From Streptomyces carminius (GTDB lineage Bacteria; Actinomycetota; Actinomycetes; Streptomycetales; Streptomycetaceae), in NCBI RefSeq assembly GCF_002794255.1, contig NZ_PGGW01000060.1, positions 124,001 through 188,000 of the forward strand: DNA of 64,000 nucleotides, given 5' to 3'. Position 1 is the stretch's first letter; each line of letters opens with the position of its first letter. A model generated the notes under the pieces. It made no database searches. It worked only from the letters and a program-made list of their open reading frames with translations, and was not told the origin of the DNA. Shown in pieces: positions 8,500-17,891 of this stretch. A program made the position numbers and the translations under genes.

Positions 8500-9536
8500 C
8501 ACCCGGCTCCCGTCTGCAGCCGGGCGCCCGGTCCGCGCCGTGCGGTGACCACCGAGCAGCCGGGGGCGGCGCCGCGCACCGCCTCGGCCACCCGGGCGGC
8601 GTCCGCGCGGTGGCAGAGCACCTTGACGTTGGGGCCGGCGTCCATGGTCGCGTAGGCCGGGACGCCGTCCGAACGCAGCCGCAGCACGCTGTCGAGCACG
8701 GCCACCGTGGCCGGCGACAGATAGCGCACCGCCGGCCGCGCGGCCAGCATCGTCGCGTGCATGCCGAGGGCGTTCCGCTCGGCGATCTCCCCCACGGCGT
8801 CCAGATCGCCCCGCAGCAGCGCCGTCCGCATCTCGGCCAGGTCGGCCCTGCTGGAGGCCGCCCACGCCCGGTAGAGCGGCGAGGTCTCGACGGTCCGCCG
8901 CATGGCAGCCCGGCTGGACACGGCCTTGGCGCCCTCGTCGACCAGCGCGACCACCAGCGCCGGGTCGAAGTCCGGGGCCGGTACCGGCTCGGCGTAGGAG
9001 CCGATGTCCGCGGTCGCACCGGCGCCCCGGCCCGCATGGCAGATCGCGAAGCCGTCGAAGAGCGACCGGGAGGCCGACGCGGATCCCCGGCGGGCCAGCC
9101 GCGACAGCCCGGTGCGGTCGAGGTCGAGTCCGTACGCGGCGGCGCCGGCCATGGCCAGGGCGGCGAACCCGCTCGCCGAGGACGCCAGACCCGCCCCGGT
9201 GGGAACGGAGTTGCGGGTGTCGACGACGGCCGGCTCGAAGCACCCGGACCTCTCCCGCAGCAGCTCCAGGAAGTCGGTGACGCGCCGCCGCACCTCGCCC
9301 TCCGCGGGCGAGCCGTCGAGCGTGACGCTGTCGGTCCGCGCCGTGGGGTCCAGCCGGACGGTGGTGGTCGTCGGGAGGACGTCCAGGGTCATCGACAGGC
9401 TGTCGACGTACGGGATCATGAGCCGCTCGTCGCGTTTGCCCCAGTACTTGATCAGTGCGATGTTCGGATGGGCCACGGCCGTCGCAGCGCGGCCGGGAGC
9501 TCCGACGGCCGGCTCCGCCTGGTGGTCAGTCCGCAT
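8496..9536 (-). CDS. mvaD: Diphosphomevalonate decarboxylase
   Basis: 346 residues. ATP-dependent decarboxylation of mevalonate diphosphate to IPP. Diagnostic blocks are AVAHPNIALIKYWGKRDERL near the N-terminus, VDTRNSVPTGAGLASSASG (ATP loop), SPLYRAWAASS and YATMDAGPNVKVLC. Two in-frame ATGs are possible, at 9545 and 9536. The second was preferred because its MRTDH start matches the homologue and an AGGAAGG site lies about 10 nt away; the first sits almost on that site. The gene overlaps the 3' end of the mevalonate kinase gene by 11 bp. Confidence 0.94.
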   Translation of the reverse strand: MRTDHQAEPAVGAPGRAATAVAHPNIALIKYWGKRDERLMIPYVDSLSMTLDVLPTTTTVRLDPTARTDSVTLDGSPAEGEVRRRVTDFLELLRERSGCFEPAVVDTRNSVPTGAGLASSASGFAALAMAGAAAYGLDLDRTGLSRLARRGSASASRSLFDGFAICHAGRGAGATADIGSYAEPVPAPDFDPALVVALVDEGAKAVSSRAAMRRTVETSPLYRAWAASSRADLAEMRTALLRGDLDAVGEIAERNALGMHATMLAARPAVRYLSPATVAVLDSVLRLRSDGVPAYATMDAGPNVKVLCHRADAARVAEAVRGAAPGCSVVTARRGPGARLQTGAGW

Positions 9537-10629
9537 GGTGCGCATACCTTCCTGCCGGCACGATCCAGGTCCGGACGGCGCCGGCTTCCCGGAGACCGCT
9601 CACGACCGCCTCCGCCCGGCCGGGGCCGTCGGCCAGCGCGATCATGCAGCCCCCCAGACCGCCGCCGCTGATCTTGGCGCCCGGGCTGCCGGCCGCGAGC
9701 GCGGCTTCGACCAGGGCGTCGATCCGGTCCGTGCTGATCCCGATCTCGCGGAGCAGCCGGTGGTTCTCGGTCAGCCGTGCGCCGAAATCACCCCACCGGC
9801 CGTGGGCGAGGTCCTGCACGGCCGCGTACGTCAGGTCCGACACCCGGCCGACGAACGCCTCCCGCGTCCCCGGTTCGCGCTCGAACCTGCGCCGCAGCAG
9901 CTCCACCGCCTCCCTGGTGGCGCCGCTCACTCCGCTGTCCGCGATGACGAACAGCCCGTCGGAACCGGGGGGCCGGCCGGTGCCGGCGCGGCCGCCGGTT
10001 CCCTCCCGGGGGTGCGGGGAGCCGTTCCCCGGCGCCGGAAGAGGCAGCTCCCGGGCGGTGCCGGAGCGGAACAGCAGGGGGGAGGTCGCGCCGACGGCGA
10101 TCGCGTCGACACCGCTCGCCCTGCCGTGCGCCACCTTCTCGGATGCCTGTACGAGTTCGAACACCGTCCTGGCGTCGAGGCGGTGGCCGAGGAGGTCCGC
10201 GAGCGCCAGCACCACCGCCCGGGCGCAGGCGGCGCTGGAGCCGAGCCCACGGCCCTGCGGAACGGCGCAGTCGATGAGTACGTCCGCGCGCAGACCGCCG
10301 GCGGTGCCGGTCCGTTCCTCGAACTGCGCCTCCAGGCTCCGCAGCCCGTCCGAGTACGGCGGTACCGTCGGCGTGGCCCCCGGCCCCGCCATCGCGAAGG
10401 TGACCTTGTGCGCGCTGTCGCCCGCTCCCGGGCGTCTCGTCGCTCGCGCGGTGACCGCCAGTTGCGGAACCGGGACGGCCAGTGCCGGAGCGCCGTACAC
10501 AACGGCGTGTTCGCCGAGCAGGATGGCCTTGCCGTGGGCGCGTCCGACACCGGTGCGCCGGTGCCCGGCGGCCGGCTCGCCCGCGGGATCCGTGCGGTCG
10601 GTGAAGGTGCGCTGGGGTGTCGCCGCCAT
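9526..10629 (-). CDS. mvaK1: Mevalonate kinase (GHMP family)
   Basis: 367 residues. Phosphorylates mevalonate at O5. Visible GHMP motifs: GRAHGKAILLGEHAVVYGAPALA at the N-terminus, PQGRGLGSSAACARA (ATP loop), HGRASGVDAIAVG (catalytic region) and GAKISGGGLGGCMIAL at the C-terminus. The ATG at 10629 overlaps the upstream synthase stop as TGATG, which explains the poor ribosome site. A Pro/Gly-rich insert near residue 205 is longer than in the CL190 enzyme and probably forms a surface loop. Confidence 0.95.
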   Translation of the reverse strand: MAATPQRTFTDRTDPAGEPAAGHRRTGVGRAHGKAILLGEHAVVYGAPALAVPVPQLAVTARATRRPGAGDSAHKVTFAMAGPGATPTVPPYSDGLRSLEAQFEERTGTAGGLRADVLIDCAVPQGRGLGSSAACARAVVLALADLLGHRLDARTVFELVQASEKVAHGRASGVDAIAVGATSPLLFRSGTARELPLPAPGNGSPHPREGTGGRAGTGRPPGSDGLFVIADSGVSGATREAVELLRRRFEREPGTREAFVGRVSDLTYAAVQDLAHGRWGDFGARLTENHRLLREIGISTDRIDALVEAALAAGSPGAKISGGGLGGCMIALADGPGRAEAVVSGLREAGAVRTWIVPAGRYAHHAD

Positions 10630-11717
10630 CAGTGGATCCGCTGCGTAGCCTTGATCGCCACCGCGGCGAGCTGCTGTTTCGCGGGATTGGTGGCGCTGCT
10701 CGCCTCCAGCACCGCAGTGGCCCGGTCGGCGCGGCGCGCGATCTCCTTCTCGATGTGGTCCACGGCGCCGACATCGGTGAGGACGGCGCGGACCCGGGCG
10801 AGGTCCTCGTCGGTGAGGTCGGTCCCGATCGTCGACCTGAGGAACGCCGCCGCCCGCGGATCGCGTTCGTCCGCGCGTTTCAGCGCCGTCGCGAGCAGCA
10901 CCGTCCGCTTGCCCTCGCGCAGGTCGTCCCCCGAGGGCTTGCCCGTCACCGCCGGGTCGCCGAACACGCCCAGCAGGTCGTCCCGCAGCTGGAAGGCGAT
11001 CCCGATGTCGGCCCCGAACGCCCGGTAGGCCGCGACGAGGCCGGCGTCGGCGTCGGCGATCGCGGCGCCGAACTGCAGGGGCCGCTCCACCGTGTACGAG
11101 GCCGTCTTGTAATGGTCGACGAGCAGCGCCGCGTGGACGTCCTCGTCGTTGCTCGCCTGGCTGATCAGATCGAGCAGTTGGCCGTACATCACCTCGTACC
11201 GCACCGCGGACCACACCGGTCCGAGCCGGGTCTGCGCGTCCGCCGGCAGCCCGGACGCGCGCACCATGACGTCGGACCACACCAGGACCAGGTCCCCGAC
11301 CAGGATGGCGGCACCCGCGCCGAAGGCGCCCGGGTCACCGGAGAAGCGCCGCATCCGGTGCCGCTCGGCGAAGACCACGTGTGCGGCGGGATGGCCGCGA
11401 CGGGTCCGGGAGGCGTCGATGATGTCGTCGTGGATCAGCCCCGACACGTGCAGCAGCTCGAATCCCGCACAGGCGCGCAGCACCGCCGCGGCGATCGGCC
11501 CGCCCGGGTCGCCGCCGGCGCCGATCCAGCCCAGCCAGGCGAAGGCCGGCCGGATGCGCTTGCCGCCGCGCAGGACGTAGTCCTCCAGCTCGGCGACGGT
11601 CGCCGCGAAATCCTCACCGAGCGAAGCGGTCTCGACTCGGCGTTCCGCGAAGAAGTCACTGATCGCGGCATCGATGGCGGCCGTGTCCACGGCTGCTCCG
11701 AGATAACTGACGGTCAT
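10629..11717 (-). CDS. Polyprenyl diphosphate synthase (GGPP/FPP synthase type)
   Basis: 362 residues. Head-to-tail elongation of DMAPP with IPP. The first Asp-rich motif is D97-D-I-I-D101 and the second is D246-D-L-L-G, with GGKRIRP (about 51-57) as the IPP-binding block. A small residue (Ser) sits five positions before the first motif, which usually permits C20 rather than C15 products, but product length cannot be fixed from sequence. It is the first gene of the mevalonate operon. ATG 11717 has GGGAGA about 7 nt upstream. In CL190 and related clusters the same place is held by a GGPP synthase. The chain length matters here because the downstream prenyltransferase could use C10-C15 donors. 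Confidence 0.9.
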   Translation of the reverse strand: MTVSYLGAAVDTAAIDAAISDFFAERRVETASLGEDFAATVAELEDYVLRGGKRIRPAFAWLGWIGAGGDPGGPIAAAVLRACAGFELLHVSGLIHDDIIDASRTRRGHPAAHVVFAERHRMRRFSGDPGAFGAGAAILVGDLVLVWSDVMVRASGLPADAQTRLGPVWSAVRYEVMYGQLLDLISQASNDEDVHAALLVDHYKTASYTVERPLQFGAAIADADAGLVAAYRAFGADIGIAFQLRDDLLGVFGDPAVTGKPSGDDLREGKRTVLLATALKRADERDPRAAAFLRSTIGTDLTDEDLARVRAVLTDVGAVDHIEKEIARRADRATAVLEASSATNPAKQQLAAVAIKATQRIH

Positions 11718-12152
11718 GTTTTCATCTCCCGGTCGAGGCGACGGTCACCCTCACACTCATGTGTCTCGGGCTCCCGTGAATTCGCTGAGATCGGTCATGC
11801 CGAGCGCGGAACGGTTCCGGCCCGCTCCGAATGCACGCCATCACGCGCAAGATAAGGACGATCTCGGGAACAGCGCGTCAAAGTCGTTGCCCTGCTCGCC
11901 GGCGAATCTGAATGACACGAACGGTATGACGAAACTTCCACGCTGCCCACTACCCGGGTGAGTAGTGCGAATGCGACCGGGTATTCCTGCCGCACCGGCG
12001 GGCATCCCGTATAACTGAACAGGCCGTGCCGGCCGCTCGACGCGGTCGCCGGTGGACGCGGGTGTGCAACTGGCCATTCTGGACAGTCGGACACCGCGCC
12101 GCGTCCGGCGGAACGTTGCTTGGACAGCTTTCCAGGGCAACACGGGGGAATC
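11718..12152. promoter_or_regulatory. Divergent control region between mevalonate operon and LuxR regulator
   Basis: 435 bp without a gene, richer in A+T than its surroundings. It must drive the minus-strand operon and the plus-strand regulator. A TATAAC -10-like hexamer lies at about 12011-12016, directed towards the regulator. No convincing -35 element or perfect long palindrome was found. It is the natural place for a LuxR binding site. Confidence 0.6.
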
Positions 12153-14768
12153 ATGAATCCATTGGCAGGGCGTGACCGCATCCTGTCCTCGCTGGGCTCC
12201 CATCTGGACACCACCGCGCGGGGGTCCGGGGGATGCGTCGTCTTCGAGGGCCCGTTCGGCATGGGCAAGACCCAGTTGCTGCAGGCCGCGACCCTGGAGG
12301 CGGCCGAACGCGGCCTGACGGCGGTCGCGGGGCGGGCAGGCGGCGCCGACCAGCCGATCCCCATCCACCTGCTGATCAACTTTCTGCGGCGGGCGCTGCC
12401 CGGCACGGCCGGACTCGACGATCTGGTGCGCCCGGACGGCAACCCCTTCCGGCTCGTGGACCGGGTCGGCGAGCTGGTCGAGAACGCGACGCGCAGGCAC
12501 CCCCTGGTGATCGTGCTGGACGACGCCCATCGGATCGACGACGTCAGCGCGCTGGCCCTGCGGGAGCTCGTCCGGGCGCTCGCCTCGTCCCCGGTGCTCT
12601 GGCTGCTCGCCCGGCGGCCGGTTTCCTCGTCGGTGCTCGCCCAGCACGCCCTCGACTGGCTGACCGACCATGCCGCCGTTCGGCTCCACGTGGGGGCGCT
12701 GGACGACGAGTCGGTGGCCGAGCTGTGCACCGGCGTACTCGGCGCCAAACCGGACTCCTCGGTGCTCCGCTGGGCGGCTCGCTGCGAGGGCAACCCCTGG
12801 TTGGTGAAGAACCTCTTCCACGCGCTCATGAAGGCCGGGCAGGTCGTCGTCCTGGACGGCACGGCCTCGGTGCTGACCGACTGCGTGCCCGCCGGAGTCC
12901 GTGCGGCGGTCGGCAAGCTGCTGGACGGCATGTCGCCCGGAGTCCGGCGGCTCCTGGAGCACAGCGGGCGGTCCGGCCGTCCGTTCACGGTCGAGCAGGC
13001 GGCGGATCCGCTCGGCGAGCCGGCCGCCGACCTGTCCGCCCCCGCCGAGGAGGCGGTGCAGGTGGGCCTGCTGCGAAGGGAGGGCACGGAGCTGGCGTTC
13101 GTCCACGACGTGATCGCCGAAGCGCTCCGGCATCCCGCGTTCCCGGACGGCGGGCCCGATCGGCCGGGCCCTGTTCCGCCGGCCGCCGCACCCGCCACGC
13201 CACCGCAACCGCAACCGCGATCACCGGGGCACCGGGACGATCCCATGGCGGCCCGGGCCGTCTCGGCGCTGGCGCGTCACTGCGACGACGCGCCGGAAGC
13301 ACTGGCACATGTGCTGCGCCTGCTCGTCGCGGTGGGACGGGACGCCGAGGCGTCCCGTCTCCTGGACGCCGCCGTACCCCCCGGTCCCGACACGGCGGCC
13401 GGGACGCAGCTCGTGCTGGAGCTGGGGCAGGGGCTGCGGGACGCCGACTGCCACGGCCTGGCCGCCGAGCTGCTGTGCCGGGCGCCGGCCCGGCAGGACA
13501 TCGGCGAGCCGGACCGCGCCGAGCTGGGCCGGGCGGTCGCGGAGACCGCGGAACGCGCGCGCGGCGGGCCGGGCGCGGTGGCGGCACCGTGGCGCGGGCG
13601 GCCGGAGGTCCCGTCCCGGCCCGACCCGTACGAGCGCCCGCTGTGGACATGGCTGGTCCGGGCCCTCGTCGCGGTCGACCGGTCCGACGAGGCGACGGCC
13701 GTCCTCACCGCCGTCCGGGAGGAGGCGGACAGGCTCGGCGGGTCCTGGCACGCGTCCCTGTGGCACGGGCACCGGGCCGAACTGCTGATGGCGGCAGGCC
13801 GGCTCGACGAAGCCCGTGCCGAAGCCGAAAGCGCGCTCCGTACGGCGCAGCGGTCGGCGCCCGACCACTCGGTGCCCGCACGTCTGGTGCTGGCCCGCGT
13901 CAGTATGCACTGCGACGACACCGCCACCGCCAGCGAGCAGTTGCGCACGGCCGAACGGCTGGTGTCCGGCGACACGGCAGCCGACAGGGCCCGCCTGGAC
14001 TGGGCGCTCGCGCAGTTCCACGCGGCCGGCGGCCGTCCGGCGATGATGGTCCGGACACTGGTCGACGCCGAGGTGCGGACCTCACCCGATCCGCTGCTCT
14101 TCTCCGAGGCTCCGACGGCGGCCGCGGCACTCATCCGCCAGGCCAGGCAGGCGGGACTCGGCGCGGAAGCCGAGCAGGCGGCCGCGTTCGCCCGGCACGT
14201 CGCCGAGCGCAACCCGGGCTCGCAGTCGTTGCGGGGCGGAGCCGAACACGCGAAGGGCGTCCTGTGCGGCGACACGACCGCACTGCACCGCGCCGCGGAC
14301 CTCTACCGGCGCGCCGGACGCCCCCTGGCGGCGGGCAACGCGCTGGAGGACGCGGCGCGGGCGGAGCAGGGCACGGAGGACAGGAGCCGGGCGGTCCGGC
14401 TCCTCGAATCCGCCCTGGACCTCTACCAGGACTGCGGGGCGACGCGGGACACGGCACGCGTGCAGAAGAAGCTGCGCCGACTCGGCGTGCACCACATGCG
14501 CCGACTCGGCGCCGGCCGGCCCAAGTCGGGCTGGGAGAGCCTCACGAGCGCGGAGCTGCGCGTCGTACGAGCGATCGTCGACGGCAGGACCAACCGCGAG
14601 GCGGCAAGCACCCTGTTCCTGTCGCCCCACACCGTCGACAGCCACCTCCGGCGGGTGTTCTCGAAGCTCGACATCAACAGTCGCGTCGAACTGACCAAGC
14701 ACTTCTTCGCGCATGAGGCCCCCTCTCCGGTGCCGGCCGAAGCACGCGGGCCCGGATCCGCGGGCTGA
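12153..14768 (+). CDS. Large ATP-binding LuxR-family (LAL) transcriptional regulator
   Basis: 871 residues. An N-terminal P-loop ATPase domain has Walker A GPFGMGKT (33-40) and Walker B LVIVLDD (118-124). A long helical, TPR-like middle region follows, then a C-terminal LuxR helix-turn-helix (about 797-852, with TNREAASTLFLSPHTVDSHLRRVF). LAL proteins are usually cluster-situated activators. ATG 12153 is supported by GGGGGA 5 nt upstream; a TTG 33 bp earlier has no site. It is divergent from the mevalonate operon, so that operon is the likely target. The region around residues 345-365 is rich in Pro and Gln and looks like a linker. No TTA codon was found in it. Confidence 0.9.
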   Translation: MNPLAGRDRILSSLGSHLDTTARGSGGCVVFEGPFGMGKTQLLQAATLEAAERGLTAVAGRAGGADQPIPIHLLINFLRRALPGTAGLDDLVRPDGNPFRLVDRVGELVENATRRHPLVIVLDDAHRIDDVSALALRELVRALASSPVLWLLARRPVSSSVLAQHALDWLTDHAAVRLHVGALDDESVAELCTGVLGAKPDSSVLRWAARCEGNPWLVKNLFHALMKAGQVVVLDGTASVLTDCVPAGVRAAVGKLLDGMSPGVRRLLEHSGRSGRPFTVEQAADPLGEPAADLSAPAEEAVQVGLLRREGTELAFVHDVIAEALRHPAFPDGGPDRPGPVPPAAAPATPPQPQPRSPGHRDDPMAARAVSALARHCDDAPEALAHVLRLLVAVGRDAEASRLLDAAVPPGPDTAAGTQLVLELGQGLRDADCHGLAAELLCRAPARQDIGEPDRAELGRAVAETAERARGGPGAVAAPWRGRPEVPSRPDPYERPLWTWLVRALVAVDRSDEATAVLTAVREEADRLGGSWHASLWHGHRAELLMAAGRLDEARAEAESALRTAQRSAPDHSVPARLVLARVSMHCDDTATASEQLRTAERLVSGDTAADRARLDWALAQFHAAGGRPAMMVRTLVDAEVRTSPDPLLFSEAPTAAAALIRQARQAGLGAEAEQAAAFARHVAERNPGSQSLRGGAEHAKGVLCGDTTALHRAADLYRRAGRPLAAGNALEDAARAEQGTEDRSRAVRLLESALDLYQDCGATRDTARVQKKLRRLGVHHMRRLGAGRPKSGWESLTSAELRVVRAIVDGRTNREAASTLFLSPHTVDSHLRRVFSKLDINSRVELTKHFFAHEAPSPVPAEARGPGSAG

Positions 14769-14829
14769 TTCCGGCCGCGGCGCGGTGCGGGAGAAGCCGG
14801 ACGTGTCCGGGGAGGGAAGCCGGCGAGCC

Positions 14830-14867
14830 CCCGGGAGGCCGGGACACGGGTGTCCCGGCCTCCCGGG
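14830..14867. terminator. Bidirectional terminator between the two LuxR genes
   Basis: Perfect 17-bp inverted repeat (14830-14846 with 14851-14867) around a 4-nt loop, between convergent genes. A second, weaker hairpin (CCCGCCCGC with GCGGGCGGG, 14872-14898) follows directly. Confidence 0.8.
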
Positions 14868-14946
14868 CCGACCCGCCCGCTTGCGGTGTGCGGGCGGGAC
14901 GGGGACGCGCCGCCCCGGCCGTCGGCACGGCGTACGGCACCGCCGG

Positions 14947-17004
14947 TCAGACGGCGTTCCCCTGCTCGCCCTCCATCGAGTAGACGGCGGCTCCGCTCGA
15001 ATAGGTCGCCGCCTGGCGCGCCAGTTCGACGCGGGTGTTGATCCCCAGTTTCCGGTAGATCTTGCGGAGGTGGTAGTTCACCGTATGCGCCGACAAGTGC
15101 ACGCGTCTGGCGATCTGGCGGTTCGTCAGACCCACACTCACCAGGTAGGAGATTCGCCGCTCCATCTCGGAGAGACGCGCCCAGCAGGTGACGCTCTGCA
15201 GCGAGACGCCGTCCGCGGACGGCTGCGAGACGGCCTGCCGCCACCGTGCCGGAGCCTGGACCGCGTACAGCTTGGCGAGCTCCTCCGTCGCCAGGGCCAC
15301 GGAGACCGGGTCCGGCGACTCCACGATGATGTGCGCCAGGGCAGCCGGATCGCCGTTGGCCAACGCGTTGGCGTGCATGGCCGTGAGACCCACGATCGAG
15401 ATGCCGGGGTTGTCGCCCGCGATACCGTCCACGGTCTCGAGGACGCTGCGCTTGAGATCGCTGTCACCGGCGTCGCGTGCCAGGCGCACCAGGAAGGCGG
15501 CGGAACTCGGGTCCTCGATGTAGAGGGACCGCCGCGTCGGGAGATGGCCGTACGTGCCGGACAGCAAGTCGACGGCCGCTCGGGGCCCGTCCCTCTTGGC
15601 CGTGACGAGTACGTCCGTCCAGGCGTACTGCGCGGACTCCAGCACCGCCTGACCGTCGGCCAGGTCGGCGCGCATCCGCTCCATGTGCTCGATCGCCGCG
15701 GGCAGGTCCCCCAGGTACAGGGACATGGTGCTGAGCACGGAGAACGCCAGCGGCCGGAGCATGGGGACGGCTTCCCGCTCCCACGCGGCGGTCGCCGCCT
15801 CCGCCTGTCGGCGGGCATCACCCAGACGTCCGGACTGGAGGAATATCCGGGCCCGCATGGCCGCGGGCGCGGCCGTCCAGACCGGTGCGAGCAGTCCTCG
15901 CAGGCCGACGTCCACCTCGTCGATCAGGGATTCCGCCCTGTCGAATTCGCGAAGATTCGCGCGCTTTCCCGCCAGCGCAAGCTGGAAATGCAGACGCCAT
16001 ACGGGGTCGGCATCACCGCTGTAACGCACCGCGGCACACCCCAGGCTGAGCCCCTCGGACAGCTCCCCGGCCCGCCAGCGCACAGTGGAGAGGGTTGTCA
16101 GCGCCATCAGCGCGGCGATGTCACCAGGTCGAGTACCGCGCTCCCGCAGAATCTGCTCGGAGAGCTCGACGGCTTTCTCTGTGCCTCTCCCCTCGCCAAG
16201 CAGGAAGTATCCCAGGATCACTGATGCTTCCGCGTCGAGCCGCACTGCCCGCGAGATTCCGGGACTGGCGAGAACGCTCTCTGCGACGCGTACTCCGGCT
16301 GCCGCCTTCCCGTTCATTATCAGACTGTGCGCCCTGGAGCACTGGCCACCGACTCCTTCTTCGGACACATGGCACGGACCAGCCGAGTTCCCAATCGTCT
16401 CGAAGCGTTCCTCGATCTCCTGGGCACGCTTCTCGGAGATCCCCATGGCCTCACGCTGCAGCGCGCCACGCGCAGTGGCGGGAATGGATTCGACGACTCC
16501 CCGGAAGAGGAAGTCACTCCGGAACACGAGCCGGCAATCGGCCTCGACGACGAACCCGGAGACCAGCGCCTCGTCCAAGGGCGCGAGCAGGCTGGCCGAG
16601 GACCGGCCCAGCATCCCGGACACGTCCTCCAGCCTGAAGGACCTGCCCAATACCGCCGCGACCTTGAGGAACTGCTGGCAGGCCGCGCTCAGCCCGCTCA
16701 ACTGGCGGCTCACGGCAGTCAGCACACGACACGGAATCCGCCGTGCGGCGAGCCGTACCGCGCCGTCGCGCTCCTCGACGAGCCCTTCCTCGACGAGGCC
16801 GAGCGCGAGCTCGGCGAGCAGGTGGGGATCTCCGCCGGCACCCGCCGCGAAATCGATCAGCTCGCGGCCGGCATCAGCTCCGAGAACATCCAGTAATATC
16901 TGCCTCCGGGTGTCTTCTTCCAGCGGCCCCGAGATCCGCCCCCCGACTGCGACGTCAGGCATTGTGTCCGGTCTTCGGTTCTCAATCGCCGGCCTCGTTG
17001 ACAT
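14947..17004 (-). CDS. LuxR-family regulator lacking the P-loop ATPase domain; contains a TTA codon
   Basis: 685 residues. The C-terminal HTH (about 611-665, TNRQIARRVHLSAHTVNYHLRKIY) and the long helical middle region match LAL regulators, but the protein begins where the ATPase domain of a LAL normally ends (ADAGRELIDFAAGAGGDPHLL). No Walker A or B is present, nor was one recognised upstream on this strand. ATG 17004 was chosen for a GGAG about 8 nt upstream; an ATG 42 bp later has none. Codon 37 (16894-16896) is TTA, beside a rare ATA, so translation should need the bldA tRNA. The protein ends in GEQGNAV. It is probably a cluster regulator, or a decayed one. GC is lower in its first 300 bp than in neighbouring genes. 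Confidence 0.8.
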   Translation of the reverse strand: MSTRPAIENRRPDTMPDVAVGGRISGPLEEDTRRQILLDVLGADAGRELIDFAAGAGGDPHLLAELALGLVEEGLVEERDGAVRLAARRIPCRVLTAVSRQLSGLSAACQQFLKVAAVLGRSFRLEDVSGMLGRSSASLLAPLDEALVSGFVVEADCRLVFRSDFLFRGVVESIPATARGALQREAMGISEKRAQEIEERFETIGNSAGPCHVSEEGVGGQCSRAHSLIMNGKAAAGVRVAESVLASPGISRAVRLDAEASVILGYFLLGEGRGTEKAVELSEQILRERGTRPGDIAALMALTTLSTVRWRAGELSEGLSLGCAAVRYSGDADPVWRLHFQLALAGKRANLREFDRAESLIDEVDVGLRGLLAPVWTAAPAAMRARIFLQSGRLGDARRQAEAATAAWEREAVPMLRPLAFSVLSTMSLYLGDLPAAIEHMERMRADLADGQAVLESAQYAWTDVLVTAKRDGPRAAVDLLSGTYGHLPTRRSLYIEDPSSAAFLVRLARDAGDSDLKRSVLETVDGIAGDNPGISIVGLTAMHANALANGDPAALAHIIVESPDPVSVALATEELAKLYAVQAPARWRQAVSQPSADGVSLQSVTCWARLSEMERRISYLVSVGLTNRQIARRVHLSAHTVNYHLRKIYRKLGINTRVELARQAATYSSGAAVYSMEGEQGNAV

Positions 17005-17880
17005 AGCCCCACTCCGATCACATTCACGCGACTGAAGCATGTTGGAACCGATCAGCCGCAGCACGCCGGAGCAGTGCGGTTTTTCGATTCCGAACGTGAA
17101 GTCCATCAATTGATGGCGAGGACGCATGATCAGCGTCGGACCGATTCAAGGCATTTCATCGTCTGCCATGACTAACCCCCCGTATACCGTCCGGCTATCG
17201 GAACCGGAACACCTCGCACAGCAGCCTGTCACTCAGCGTGTCATTCGACTGGATGTCCACACCGGCAGGCGAAGAACCACACCTCTCCGATCATGGCGGG
17301 AATATGCGGCGATCCACGACCTTCCGACTATAGCATGGCGTGATGTCTCGGCCAGTCGTTCTCCAATGATCCTCCGGCTGGTTCCGAATTCTTCAAGAAG
17401 TTTTTCCCGTAGCATGGGGCGACGATGGTTCCCACCGCCGTCCTCATTGCTCTTCAGCCGGCGCCGGGCAGGACTTCGGTGCTGCAGCGGAGCTTCCGGT
17501 TCCCGCCGATCCACCGGTTCGGCGGGACCCCGGAAACGCGGCGGGCACGGGCTTCGAAGGTCATGGAATTCCCCGCGCCCGTGATCCGCGCGGCGTTCCC
17601 GGCCACCGTCCCGCCGGCCGGGGCTCGGCCGGACGGTGGCCGGCAGTGATCGGTGGTCCCGGCGGTGTCGCACCGGCCGGCGGGACGGCCGGACCGGTCG
17701 CGGGGTTCCGGAAGGCCGCCGGGGTCGGCGCGGCGGAGCACCGGAGCTGCTTCCGGCTCAGATCGCACCGCGGTCGGTTCCCGGCCGCGTCCGGTACCCG
17801 GGCGGCCGGGCGCACCCCTTCCGGGGGCCGGGCTTGAGCCTGCGCCGCCCCGCACCCCCGGAGAATCTCCGGAAAATATC

Positions 17881-17891
17881 CGAAAGTTTCG
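17881..17891. promoter_or_regulatory. CGAAAGTTTCG palindrome, candidate xylanase operator
   Basis: An 11-bp palindrome with arms CGAAA/TTTCG around one base. It resembles the GAAANTTTC-type elements reported upstream of Streptomyces xylanase genes. It is 395 bp before the xylanase start, which is far, so the link is tentative. Confidence 0.4.

Noticed and set aside
17127..17673. Short frames in the gene-free region (17127-17584 plus, 17233-17673 minus)
   Set aside because: No ribosome site, no GC-biased third position and no recognisable sequence; also inspected for a lost P-loop domain of the adjacent LuxR gene, none seen.
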